This document shows, piece after piece, positions 7,419 through 15,542 of a stretch of DNA of 64,000 nt. The stretch is from Nannocystis bainbridge (GTDB lineage Bacteria > Myxococcota_A > Polyangia > Nannocystales > Nannocystaceae). Made by a program: the position numbers and the translations under genes. The notes under the pieces were generated by a model. It saw only the letters and a program-made list of their open reading frames with translations. It was not told where the DNA came from and did not search any database. Position 1 is the stretch's first letter. Each line of letters opens with the position of its first letter. The DNA lies in the NCBI RefSeq assembly GCF_028368995.1, contig NZ_JAQNDL010000003.1, forward strand, positions 1,736,001 to 1,800,000, read 5' to 3'.

Positions 7419-10400
7419 TCAGGTCGAGAGGAACCAGCTGCTGCCGACGACCGTGCGGACCAGCGCCGCGATCGTCGCCTTCGGGTCCGGGTCGGTCGCC
7501 AGGCGGTAGCCGGGCTCGCGCATGGCAGCGGGCAGCAGCGGGCGGGCCAGGCTGTCGAGCTGCTTCTCGACCTCGCTGGCGATCTTGCCGCGGAGCAGCC
7601 CCGCGAGCACCCCGTCCTTCTCGAGGTCGATGTGGAAGTGGGCGTCGTCGAAGCTGTAGGACACCCCGGCGAACTTGTAGTCGAGCACCGTCGCCCCGTC
7701 GATCTCGATCGGCGGGTCGGCCGTCACCAGCAGGCCGTGCTCGCTGATCCGGACCACCAGCATCGTGTCCGCCGGCAGCAGCACGCGGGCCAGCTTCGAG
7801 TCATAAAGCACGCGGCGGCCCTCGTCGTCGACCGGGAAGCGGTCGAGCACCGCCGCCACCGCCGAATAATCGGACTGCGTCGCGTTCGGCTCGATCCCCG
7901 CCAGCGACTTGCGCACCACCGCTTCGACCAGGGCATTCTCGAGCTGACCGAACTCGCCGAACTGGATCTCGCCCGACTCGAGGTGGTAGCGCGCCCCGTG
8001 GAAATCGACGCGCAGGCGCGGGCCGGGCATGTCGAGCTGCAGCCCGCGCTCGCTCGAGATCGCGGCCTCGCGGCGGTTGGCGCTGACCGTCAGCACGTCG
8101 CCCGGCGCCACGTGGACCCGCACCTGGGCGAACCCGCCGGGCAGCTGCGCCTGCAGCACCGTGATCCGCCCCGGATCCGGCTCGGGCGCCGGCGGCTGCG
8201 GCAAGATCCGCAGGCCTAGCCGCTGCGTCCACGCCGGCATCCGCGGGATCACCAGCATGCGCAGCAGATCGGCCAGCACCTGCTCCGTGCGCGGGCTGAC
8301 CGGCGACGGCTCGCGGTAGTACTTCTCCTCGATCCCCGCCACGCCGACGTGCACCGAGCCGTCGGCGAACCGGTAGGCCGTCTCGTGCAGCGTGAACGAC
8401 GGCATGTCGGCGAACGCCGCCCCGGCCAGGCGGATGCCCTCGGTCGAGCGCAGGGCCACGCCCTCGGCGTCGACGCTCAGCTCGAGCGCGCCGCCCGGGG
8501 CCGTCGTCAGCTCGATCGGACCCCACGAGCTGCTGGCGCCGAAGGCCACCAGCACGTCGTCACCGGCCTCGGTGGTGTGGCGCGCCGGCCAGAACCAGGG
8601 CAGCACGCGGGCCAGCATGCCGCGCACGACGTGGCCGAGCAGCCAGCTGTCGAGCTCGCCCGCCGCCGGCCGCGAGGTCAGCTCGAGCGTGAACGGCATC
8701 AGCGAGATCTTGGCCGCGAGGGCGTCGACGTGGATCCCCAGGTCCGGCATGCGGACCACGCAGCCCTCGCCGAAATCGAGGTGGGCCCCGTCGCGGCGCA
8801 GCTGGACCGCGAACGGGCGCTGGCGGTCGACGTGGATCGTCAGCGGACCGACGACCGGCAGCCCCAGCTCGCCGAGCGGCATCGAGGTCGGCGTCGGCGG
8901 CAGCGGCGGCGGCGGCCAGGCCTGCGGCAGGCCCAGGCGCTCGGCCAGCGCGTGCATGACGATCTTGGGCGTGAAGTGGGCGTGCAGGCGACGGACCAGC
9001 GCGTGCAGCAGCGGACCCGCCGGCGGCTGCGTCACCAGCTCGATCTGCTCGCCGTCGGGGCGCCAGCGGACCGCCTCGACCGCGAACTCGCCGATCAGCG
9101 ACTCGCCGACCGGGCGCACCTGCAGCGGCGCGGTCGCGCCGAGCACCAGCGCGCCGCTGACCCGGGCCACCGTCACCGATGCGCCCGGCGGCAGCGTCAG
9201 ATCGAAGGCGAGGCCGAGCTTCTCGCCGAGGAAGCCGGCGAGGACCTGCCGCAGCACCCAGGTCTTGCTCGGGTCGGCGTCGGGCCACAGCGGCACGACC
9301 TTGCGCAGCAGCGGCAGCGCGAACGCTTCGAGCGCGGCCACCCCGAACGCCTGCAGATAATCACCGGCCGGCGGCGTCGAGTCGATCACCAGCTCGTGCT
9401 TCGGCAGGTCGTAGCGGGCGCTGCGGAGCTCGAGCATCAGCCCGAGGTCGCGCAGGACCAGGAACAAGCCGCGCTCGCTGCGGATCGTCAGCTCGGTCGG
9501 CCCGAGCGAGCCGCCCGCGGTGTCCTGCGGGTCCATGCGCAGCTCGACGCGCCCGAGCACCGGCACCGACAGCCCGAACACCTCGACCGAGAACCGCGCC
9601 AGGCGCTCCTCGTCGAGCTTCGGCCCGCCCTCGCCGCGCATGCCGATCCACTTCGGCGCGCGCGGGGCCCCTTCCTTGCGGGCCAGGCCGGACAGCAAGG
9701 CCTGACCGAACTCGCCGAAGTTCGGGTCGCCGTCGATCTCGAGGGCGCCGTCCTCCCAGCGATAGGCGATCCGCCGCAGCTGCGTCGGCGGCACGTGCCA
9801 GGACCCCGGGAACCCTAGCGACAGCCCGCCCGGGGCGCTCAGCACCAGCGCCTCTTCGGTGTGCCGCAGCTCGACGTACTGGCCGGTCCCGGTGTGCGCG
9901 ACGATCGGCTCGCCGGCGGTCGGCTGACGCCACAGCACGTGCTGCTCGCTGCCGTGGGGCGACGGCAACACGCCGTGGTCGCGCAGCCACGCGGCCGGCA
10001 CGATCGGCGCGAGGTATTGATCGGACACGCGCTGGACCACCGCGTCGAGCAGGGGCCCGAGCGCCGGCTCGGCGCGGAACTCGACGACCGGTTTGTCGTC
10101 GCGGCCCCAGCGGAGCTGCGAGCCCACCAGCCGCAGCTCGGCGAGCTCGGGGAATTGATCGGAGTAGAGGTAGATGCCGCGCGGCGCGTCGATCCGCAGG
10201 CCCTGCTCGTCCTTGATGAAGGCGACGTCGCCGCCGCGATCGGTGGCGACCGCCAGCGAGCTGAACGGCCCCAGCGGGATCGTGAACAGCTTGCGCGTGG
10301 CCTCCGGCGGGTTGTCGGCCGAGATCCGCATGGTCGTCAGCGCGGTCGCCAGCGCCGCCTTGGTGCCCGAGAACAGGCTGGCCGCGCCGCCCTCGCCCTC

Positions 10401-11252
10401 GCGCGCGTTCGGGTGGCCGGGCGTGCCCTCGGCGCCCGCGAGCGGCTCGCCTTGCGGCAGCGCCTTGTCGTCGGCGCGCAGGTTGTGGACCAGCTCGAGC
10501 AGGTGCTCGCGGCGATCGGGATCGGCGAACAGGTCGTAACCGGGCTCGGCCATGGCCGCGGGCAGGCGCTTGCGCAGCCACTTGGTGGCCTGCCGGCCGG
10601 CGACGCGGACCAGCGCCCGCCGCACCGGACCGATCGGGGCGCTGACGACCTCGACCGTGGCGGTGGCAAAATCATAGCGGACGCGCAGCACCGAGAGGCT
10701 GAGCCCGACGGCGCGGATCAGCAGCGGCCGCGACACCGCGACCTCGATCGCGTCGCCGCGCACCTCGACGGAGAGGATCGCCAGTGGGTCCAGGCTGGCC
10801 GATACGCCGGGGAAGCGGCGGCGGAACTTCAGGTTGCTCGCGTCGGGCTGGTCGGGGAACAGCCGCTTCGCCGCCGCGTGCAGCATGCTGCCGCCGGGGG
10901 TCCAGCCGAGCGTGTGCCGCAGGACGCTACACAGCGCGACCGCGACCGCGCGCGGCACGAAGCCGCCGAGGCCGTCGCTGTCGGTCTCGACCACGCCGTC
11001 CACCAGATCGATGTAAAGCCGGCGCAGCCGCGCCGAGGGTAGCTCGACCGGACGCACCTCGAGGCCGCTCCCGAACTGCAGTTCGATGGCGTCGGCGTCG
11101 ATCTCGAGCTTGAGCGGCTGGCCGAGCCCGAGCGCGACATCGACTTCGCCGACGACGGGTACGGTCAATCGCTCGGACTCCTCGTGCGACAATACGGCGG
11201 TCACGAACTCCCTGCTCGGCTCGACCTCGTGGGTGGGCTGCGGTTGCGGCAT
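7419..11252 (-). CDS. Giant protein of about ten degenerate tandem modules
   Basis: About 1277 residues from an ATG at 11252 (the open frame extends to 11444, but the extra part is Arg/Ser-rich and looks non-coding). No signal peptide or membrane segment is seen, so it is probably cytoplasmic. The chain is a series of about ten modules of roughly 110-140 residues. Each has strands of the type P-V-V-G-x-L/V-x-I/L, an E-R-G-L-x-L or E-G-x-x-L turn, an A-x-Y/F-R/D strand, a conserved x-P-P-A-G-x-L-L element and an amphipathic helix (such as HALVRRLHAHF). Two modules end in a longer shared stretch: LPAAMAEPGYDLFADPDRRE near residue 245 and LPAAMREPGYRLATDPDPKA near the C-terminus. I do not recognise a family. 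A long groove-like or scaffold protein is a guess. Confidence 0.8.
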   Translation of the reverse strand: MPQPQPTHEVEPSREFVTAVLSHEESERLTVPVVGEVDVALGLGQPLKLEIDADAIELQFGSGLEVRPVELPSARLRRLYIDLVDGVVETDSDGLGGFVPRAVAVALCSVLRHTLGWTPGGSMLHAAAKRLFPDQPDASNLKFRRRFPGVSASLDPLAILSVEVRGDAIEVAVSRPLLIRAVGLSLSVLRVRYDFATATVEVVSAPIGPVRRALVRVAGRQATKWLRKRLPAAMAEPGYDLFADPDRREHLLELVHNLRADDKALPQGEPLAGAEGTPGHPNAREGEGGAASLFSGTKAALATALTTMRISADNPPEATRKLFTIPLGPFSSLAVATDRGGDVAFIKDEQGLRIDAPRGIYLYSDQFPELAELRLVGSQLRWGRDDKPVVEFRAEPALGPLLDAVVQRVSDQYLAPIVPAAWLRDHGVLPSPHGSEQHVLWRQPTAGEPIVAHTGTGQYVELRHTEEALVLSAPGGLSLGFPGSWHVPPTQLRRIAYRWEDGALEIDGDPNFGEFGQALLSGLARKEGAPRAPKWIGMRGEGGPKLDEERLARFSVEVFGLSVPVLGRVELRMDPQDTAGGSLGPTELTIRSERGLFLVLRDLGLMLELRSARYDLPKHELVIDSTPPAGDYLQAFGVAALEAFALPLLRKVVPLWPDADPSKTWVLRQVLAGFLGEKLGLAFDLTLPPGASVTVARVSGALVLGATAPLQVRPVGESLIGEFAVEAVRWRPDGEQIELVTQPPAGPLLHALVRRLHAHFTPKIVMHALAERLGLPQAWPPPPLPPTPTSMPLGELGLPVVGPLTIHVDRQRPFAVQLRRDGAHLDFGEGCVVRMPDLGIHVDALAAKISLMPFTLELTSRPAAGELDSWLLGHVVRGMLARVLPWFWPARHTTEAGDDVLVAFGASSSWGPIELTTAPGGALELSVDAEGVALRSTEGIRLAGAAFADMPSFTLHETAYRFADGSVHVGVAGIEEKYYREPSPVSPRTEQVLADLLRMLVIPRMPAWTQRLGLRILPQPPAPEPDPGRITVLQAQLPGGFAQVRVHVAPGDVLTVSANRREAAISSERGLQLDMPGPRLRVDFHGARYHLESGEIQFGEFGQLENALVEAVVRKSLAGIEPNATQSDYSAVAAVLDRFPVDDEGRRVLYDSKLARVLLPADTMLVVRISEHGLLVTADPPIEIDGATVLDYKFAGVSYSFDDAHFHIDLEKDGVLAGLLRGKIASEVEKQLDSLARPLLPAAMREPGYRLATDPDPKATIAALVRTVVGSSWFLST

Positions 11253-11521
11253 GGCCACGATGTAGTCGGCAATGTCGACCGCGCTCGTGTCAAAGGCCAC
11301 GTCGCGCCACGAGCGACGCCAGACCGCTTTCACCGCGTCCGGCCGGCCGGCGCCGCCAGGGTGTCGCAAGCTGCGCAGCGCCTCGCCTGCGGAGGTCCGA
11401 TCGCCCTGGCGGCGGCTCGCTTGCGAAGCCGCAAGGATCGGCAATGCTTGCCCGGCGGACCCTCCGCCGGACCGCCCCGCAGACGATCGGCCGCCGCCAC
11501 GGCGACCTGGGCAGCACGCGC

Positions 11522-12487
11522 CTACGACTCGCTCGCGAGCGCTTCCAGGAGCTGCCTCGCTTCCTCGCGCACGTCGGGATCCGGGTCCGCGAGGAATGCC
11601 CGCATCCGCTCGCCGCCATCGGCCGGGTGCCGCCGGGACAGGCCCTGAAGCACGGCGAGGCGGATGTTGGCCGCTTCATCGCCGCGCAACGACCACAGCA
11701 GCTCCAGCGCCCGTGGATGCCGGTTTTCGCCGAGCCCGCGCACGAGCTCGTAGGTGCGGTACATCGGTTCGGCGAGCGCCTGGCCGAGAGCCTCCACCGC
11801 CTCGTCCGTCGCGTGGGGACAGAGCCGCTTCAGCGCCACGAACGACCGCTCCCCGCGGCCCTGCAGCAGCCGCACATAATAAGCGACCACGCGATCGTCT
11901 TCGATCGTGGCGAGCGCCTGGTCGGCCTCTCGCCACGCGGTGTCGTCGGCGGCCAGCATTCGCCCGCCCCATTCGTCGATGATCGCACCCCGCTCGGCCG
12001 GCGAGGAGGGACGGACCTCGAGTTTCGTCGCGACCTGCACGCGCACCTCCGCCGCGGACTCGCGCATACTCGCCGCGGACCACGGCTCCTCGGCGCATCG
12101 CAGCTGCTTGTCGACCGCGATCCGATAGGCGCCGGCGGCGTCGAAGCGGACCCAATGGGCGAGCAACAAACGCCTCCGGAACGGCCTGTCGGCTGAAATA
12201 CGCCGGCCGCCGACGACACCTCCCAGTTGCGGGCCGGCGTCGCGAATCGGAAGACTGCGCCCTCGCTCCACGTCGGTCGCAGTCAGCGCGTAGCTCTCGG
12301 GCCGTCCCAGGTGGTTGCGGTAGTCGCCGCCCTCGATGAGGATGAGTGATTCACCGCGGACGAGCCGCACCTGCAACGAGAGATAGACGGGCTCGTCTTG
12401 CAAGATCTGCCGCCGGTCGGGTTCGAGCGAAACGGCGAGCTCGCGCCCGAGAGCCTCCACGCGCGTCACCGATTCGCCGGGCGTCAT
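11522..12487 (-). CDS. HEAT-repeat protein
   Basis: About 321 residues from an ATG at 12487. The first half (to about residue 180) has beta-type sequence with alternating charges (LQVRLVRGESLILIEGGDY, AGAYRIAVDKQL). The second half has helical repeats of HEAT/PBS-lyase type: YYVRLLQGRGERSFVALKRL, VRGLGENRHPRALELLWSLR, GDEAANIRLAVLQGLSRR, ADPDPDVREEARQLLEALA. HEAT arrays bind other proteins. No catalytic site is visible. No clear signal peptide is present with this start, and the open frame upstream to 12916 runs through non-coding tandem repeats, so I reject it. A lone gene, 270 bases upstream of the giant modular gene on the same strand, so an operon with it is possible. Confidence 0.72.
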   Translation of the reverse strand: MTPGESVTRVEALGRELAVSLEPDRRQILQDEPVYLSLQVRLVRGESLILIEGGDYRNHLGRPESYALTATDVERGRSLPIRDAGPQLGGVVGGRRISADRPFRRRLLLAHWVRFDAAGAYRIAVDKQLRCAEEPWSAASMRESAAEVRVQVATKLEVRPSSPAERGAIIDEWGGRMLAADDTAWREADQALATIEDDRVVAYYVRLLQGRGERSFVALKRLCPHATDEAVEALGQALAEPMYRTYELVRGLGENRHPRALELLWSLRGDEAANIRLAVLQGLSRRHPADGGERMRAFLADPDPDVREEARQLLEALASES

Positions 12488-12887
12488 GCGCCCCGAGGAT
12501 GGCAGACTCGCGAGGCAGCGTCGACCTTCGGACGGCCCGTCGCCGGCCAGGGGCAACAAACCACCGCCTGGCGTCCGCTCGTCGCTCTCGGAGAATCGGG
12601 CCGTTAGGGTCCATCGGCGAGTCGTCGCTCCCGGATCGAGGCCCGTCACCCGCCAGGGGGCAACGAACCATCGCCCGGCGTCGACGCGTCGATCGCGGAG
12701 AACTCGATCAGGTCGGTAGGGCCGATCGGCGAGTCGTCGCTCCCGGCTCGAAAACGAAGATCCCAAAAAACATAAATGTCTCTTGGGACAGGTCGAACAT
12801 GCGCCGCGCCCCCGGTCACGACCGAACCTGCGTCGTCTGGACGCACCCGCGGTGGGAAGCCGGCCGCGAGGGTGATACATCCTGCAC
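12488..12887. other. Divergent region with a degenerate 112-bp tandem repeat
   Basis: It lies between the HEAT gene and the GST-like gene, transcribed away from each other. It contains two to three imperfect copies of a unit of about 105-112 bases (12523-12745) and a short tgtc-tcttg-ggaca element near 12779. Confidence 0.6.
12523..12745. repeat. Degenerate tandem repeat, unit about 112 bp
   Basis: The segment cggcgagtcgtcgctcccgg occurs at 12615 and again at 12727, 112 bases apart. The sequence cccgtcgccggccagg near 12537 and cccgtcacccgccagg near 12642 match as the next part of the unit, about 105 apart. The copies differ by small indels, so they do not keep a reading frame. The array lies upstream of both divergent genes. 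Confidence 0.7.
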
Positions 12888-13637
12888 GTGGTCGCCACCC
12901 TCCTGCACCTCCCCATCTCGCCGTGGTCCGAGCGGGCCCGGTGGGTCCTCGACCATCACGGCTTCGCGCATACCCGGGTCGAGCATGTCCCGGTGATCGG
13001 CGAGCGCAAGCTCCGGCGGCTGGTCGGGCGCCGCGACGGGCCGGCGACCGTGCCGGTGCTTATCGACGGCGACCTGGTGATCGCGGACTCGTGGGAGATC
13101 GCGCGTCACGTCGAGCGGCTCGGTTCGGGGGCGCCGCTGCTGCCCGAGGGCCGGCTCGACGAGGTCCGCCGCTGGACCGCCGTCGCCGACGCGGCCATGC
13201 AGAGCGGGCGAGCGATGGCCATCGCGGCCATGCTGCGCGACCCCGCGGCGCTCGACGCCTCGATGCCGCCGCCGATGCCCGGCTGGGTCCGGCGCCTGCT
13301 CCGGCCGGTCAATCGTCAGGCCATGCAATGGTTCGCGCGCAAGTACGGCCTCTCGCTCGCGGACCTGGCCCCCCACGCGGCCCAGCAGCGCGAGGGCCTC
13401 GAAGCCGTGCGGGCCGGGCTCGCCGCCAGCTCGCCCTACTTGCTCGGCAGCTTCAGCTACGCCGACATCGCCGCTGCGACCCTGCTGCAGGGCGTGCAGC
13501 CGGTCGCCGACGACCTCGTCCCCTTCGACCCTGCGACCCGCGCCGCGTGGACGCAGCCCGCGCTGGTCCGCGAATACGCCGACCTGCTGAGCTGGCGCGA
13601 CGAGCTCTATAAAAAGCATCGCCGGCGCTCGACCTGA
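12888..13637 (+). CDS. Glutathione S-transferase-like protein
   Basis: A 249-residue cytoplasmic protein from a GTG start. Residues 1-85 fit the thioredoxin-fold N-domain of GSTs: LLHLPISPWSERARWVLDHH with Ser at the usual catalytic position, the cis-Pro segment ATVPVLIDGD and the glutathione-binding ADSWEIARHVE. Residues about 95-240 form the helical C-domain, ending in the N-capping-like SFSYADIAAATLLQGV. GSTs join glutathione to electrophiles or reduce peroxides, and the substrate cannot be told from sequence. The gene is single, between a HEAT gene transcribed away from it and a coiled-coil gene convergent with it. The start is moderately sure: GAGGG lies somewhat far upstream. Confidence 0.85.
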   Translation: MVATLLHLPISPWSERARWVLDHHGFAHTRVEHVPVIGERKLRRLVGRRDGPATVPVLIDGDLVIADSWEIARHVERLGSGAPLLPEGRLDEVRRWTAVADAAMQSGRAMAIAAMLRDPAALDASMPPPMPGWVRRLLRPVNRQAMQWFARKYGLSLADLAPHAAQQREGLEAVRAGLAASSPYLLGSFSYADIAAATLLQGVQPVADDLVPFDPATRAAWTQPALVREYADLLSWRDELYKKHRRRST

Positions 13638-13939
13638 GCCGGCCGAGAAAATCCCAACACTCGAGCGAGCCCCTCGAATCACCGCCGCCGCCGATCATCG
13701 CCCCTCGGCCACGCTTCGGCTGCGAATCTACCAATTCTCGCTAGCCCGCCCCGCTCAGCGAATCGCCTCACTTCCGCGAGCCCTGAGTTCGCCCGGCGCA
13801 GCAATCATCACACCTCGGTGCGCGCCGAACCACTCCACGAAGCCGCATACGCGCCAATCACAAGACACCCGCGAGCCTGCCGGACGCGCCGATCGCTCCA
13901 CTTCCGCGGACCCGCCCAGCCCGACGAATCATCCCACTC
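13638..13939. other. Gene-end region with irregular 35-45 bp degenerate repeats
   Basis: Between two convergent genes. Phrases of the type gcgaatcN-cNcacttccgcgagccc recur about six times with irregular spacing, for example around 13733, 13762, 13800, 13854, 13888 and 13926. No gene or strong hairpin is seen. Confidence 0.4.
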
Positions 13940-15178
13940 TCAGCGAGCCCGCCGAGACTTCCCGCGCTTGCTTTTGGGCGCTGCCGCCTCGAGCTCGCTC
14001 GCCGCGGCCGTCCGCGCCTCCTCGGCCTCCTCGGCCTGCGAGCGCGCCGCCTCGGCTACGCGCTCCGCCTTGTCCGCGCGTTGCCTCGCCGCCTCGGCCG
14101 CGCGTTCGGCCGTTCGCGCCGCGCGTTCGGCCGCTCGCGCCGCCGTCTCGGCGCGCTTCGCCTGCTGCGCCTGACGCTTCGCCTCTCGCGTCGCCTTCTC
14201 GAGCGCGCTGCGCAGGGTCTCCAGCGCCTTGCGCTCGGCTTGCTCACTGCGCCGGCGCTCCGCCTGCTCGGCCTTCTCGCGCCGGCGCTGTTCGGCGCTC
14301 TCGGCCGCGCGCCCCGCCTTCTCCGCCGCCCGTGCCGCCTTCTCCGCTGACCGGTCGACGCGACGGGCCGGCGGCTTCGCCCGCCCGCGCTTCGTCCCGG
14401 CCTTCGCCCCGCGCTTCCCTCGCGCCGGCTTCGCGACCTCCTCGTCCTCTTCCTCCGCGCGCTCCGCCTTCGCCCCACGCTTCCCTCGCGCCGGCTTCGC
14501 TTCCTCCTCGTCCTCCTCTTCCTCCGCTCGCTCCGCCTCCGCCCCACGCTTCCCTCGCGCCGGCTTCGCTACCTCCTCGTCCTCCTCTTCCTCCGCTCGC
14601 TCCGCCTTCGCCCCACGCTTCCCTCGCGCCGGCTCCGCTTCCTCCTCGCGCACCGCCCCGCCGGCGCGCGCCTCCAGCATCTGCATCACGTCCGCGACAT
14701 CGGCCGGCTCGAGCTCGGTCGCCAGCGTCCCGCGGCGCAGCAGCTCGCGTTCGTGCTCGCTGGCCGTCGGCGCCGATTGCAGGGTGATGCGAATGCTGTC
14801 GAGGTGGTCGCCGGGCGTGCGCACGCCCGCCTCTGCCAGCACGTTGATCGCCCGCTGCAGCAGCTCCCACACCACGTCGTGGTGCGCCTGCATCGCCGCG
14901 CGCAGCCCCGCGGCCCCGTGGGCCTCGCGCAGGCGTTCGCCGGCGCGCAGCAGCGCCTCCATGCGCGCCGGTTCGCGGCGGGCCAGTTGATTGACCGTCC
15001 ACACCGCCGTGCTCGGCTTGCGCAGCGCCTTGACCCGCGTCGCCCCGGCGCTGTCACCCGCCGCACGCAGTTGTTTGGCCAGCGCGTCGCGTTCGGCGGT
15101 GAACTCGTCCAGCGGCGCGGCGTACAGCGCCTCGAGCCCGGCCGTCGCCTCGTCGTCGCTGTTCGCCCGCCGCGCCAT
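13940..15178 (-). CDS. Charged repeat and coiled-coil protein
   Basis: 412 residues. Residues 1-165 form a folded helical domain (LYAAPLDEFTAERDALAKQL, TVNQLARREPARMEALLRAG, HDVVWELLQRAINVLAEAGV), a type I recall from uncharacterised proteins of high-GC bacteria. Residues about 178-275 contain four tandem copies of a 22-24 residue unit, PARGKRGAKAERAEEEEDEE, that alternates a basic and an acidic block. The rest (about 280-395) is an uninterrupted Ala/Glu/Arg coiled coil, and the protein ends KSKRGKSRRAR. The basic tails could bind nucleic acid or polyphosphate, but that is inference. No signal peptide, so cytoplasmic or nucleoid. The repeats are close copies at the DNA level and could vary in number between strains. 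Confidence 0.75.
   Translation of the reverse strand: MARRANSDDEATAGLEALYAAPLDEFTAERDALAKQLRAAGDSAGATRVKALRKPSTAVWTVNQLARREPARMEALLRAGERLREAHGAAGLRAAMQAHHDVVWELLQRAINVLAEAGVRTPGDHLDSIRITLQSAPTASEHERELLRRGTLATELEPADVADVMQMLEARAGGAVREEEAEPARGKRGAKAERAEEEEDEEVAKPARGKRGAEAERAEEEEDEEEAKPARGKRGAKAERAEEEDEEVAKPARGKRGAKAGTKRGRAKPPARRVDRSAEKAARAAEKAGRAAESAEQRRREKAEQAERRRSEQAERKALETLRSALEKATREAKRQAQQAKRAETAARAAERAARTAERAAEAARQRADKAERVAEAARSQAEEAEEARTAAASELEAAAPKSKRGKSRRAR
14395..14650. repeat. In-frame tandem repeat of about 70 bp, four copies
   Basis: Within the charged repeat gene, the phrase cttccctcgcgccggcttcg (or ccggctccg) returns four times at about 70-base spacing, near 14412, 14482, 14551 and 14620. 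It encodes the PARGKRG-plus-acidic unit. Copies differ by loss or gain of Glu codons. Confidence 0.75.
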
Positions 15179-15542
15179 GGCCCCGTTCTCGTGACAAACA
15201 CAGGGCCCCCGCGCCAGCCCCCGGGCGCTCGCTACGCCGCAGCGCCGGCCTCCACGCGCGCACGAGCGAGCGGCGGAGCCCGCGCAGCCCCCTCTCGAAA
15301 ATCCACGGCTTCGATCCCTCTACCGCGGCCCGCGAGCTCCGAGATCCGCCAGTTCACTGTCGCTATCCCGCGGCCATCACCGTCAAGCTCGCCCGGAGTG
15401 GTGGACACACCGCTTCGGGCGCGCACTCGGAGCCCCCGACTCCGCCGACCCACTGCCACCATTCCGGCGACTCACCCGGGCCCCTCTCGCATGATTCGCC
15501 CACCGAGCTGCCCCGCGCAGCTCCCCCCATTCAAAACTGTCG
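15179..15542. other. Intergenic region, no gene seen
   Basis: Lies between two minus-strand genes. The phrases cactgtcgctatcccgcgg (near 15356) and aactgtcgctatttcccgg (near 15535) are near repeats, and the second runs into the stop region of the histidine kinase gene. No hairpin or promoter was recognised. Confidence 0.4.
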
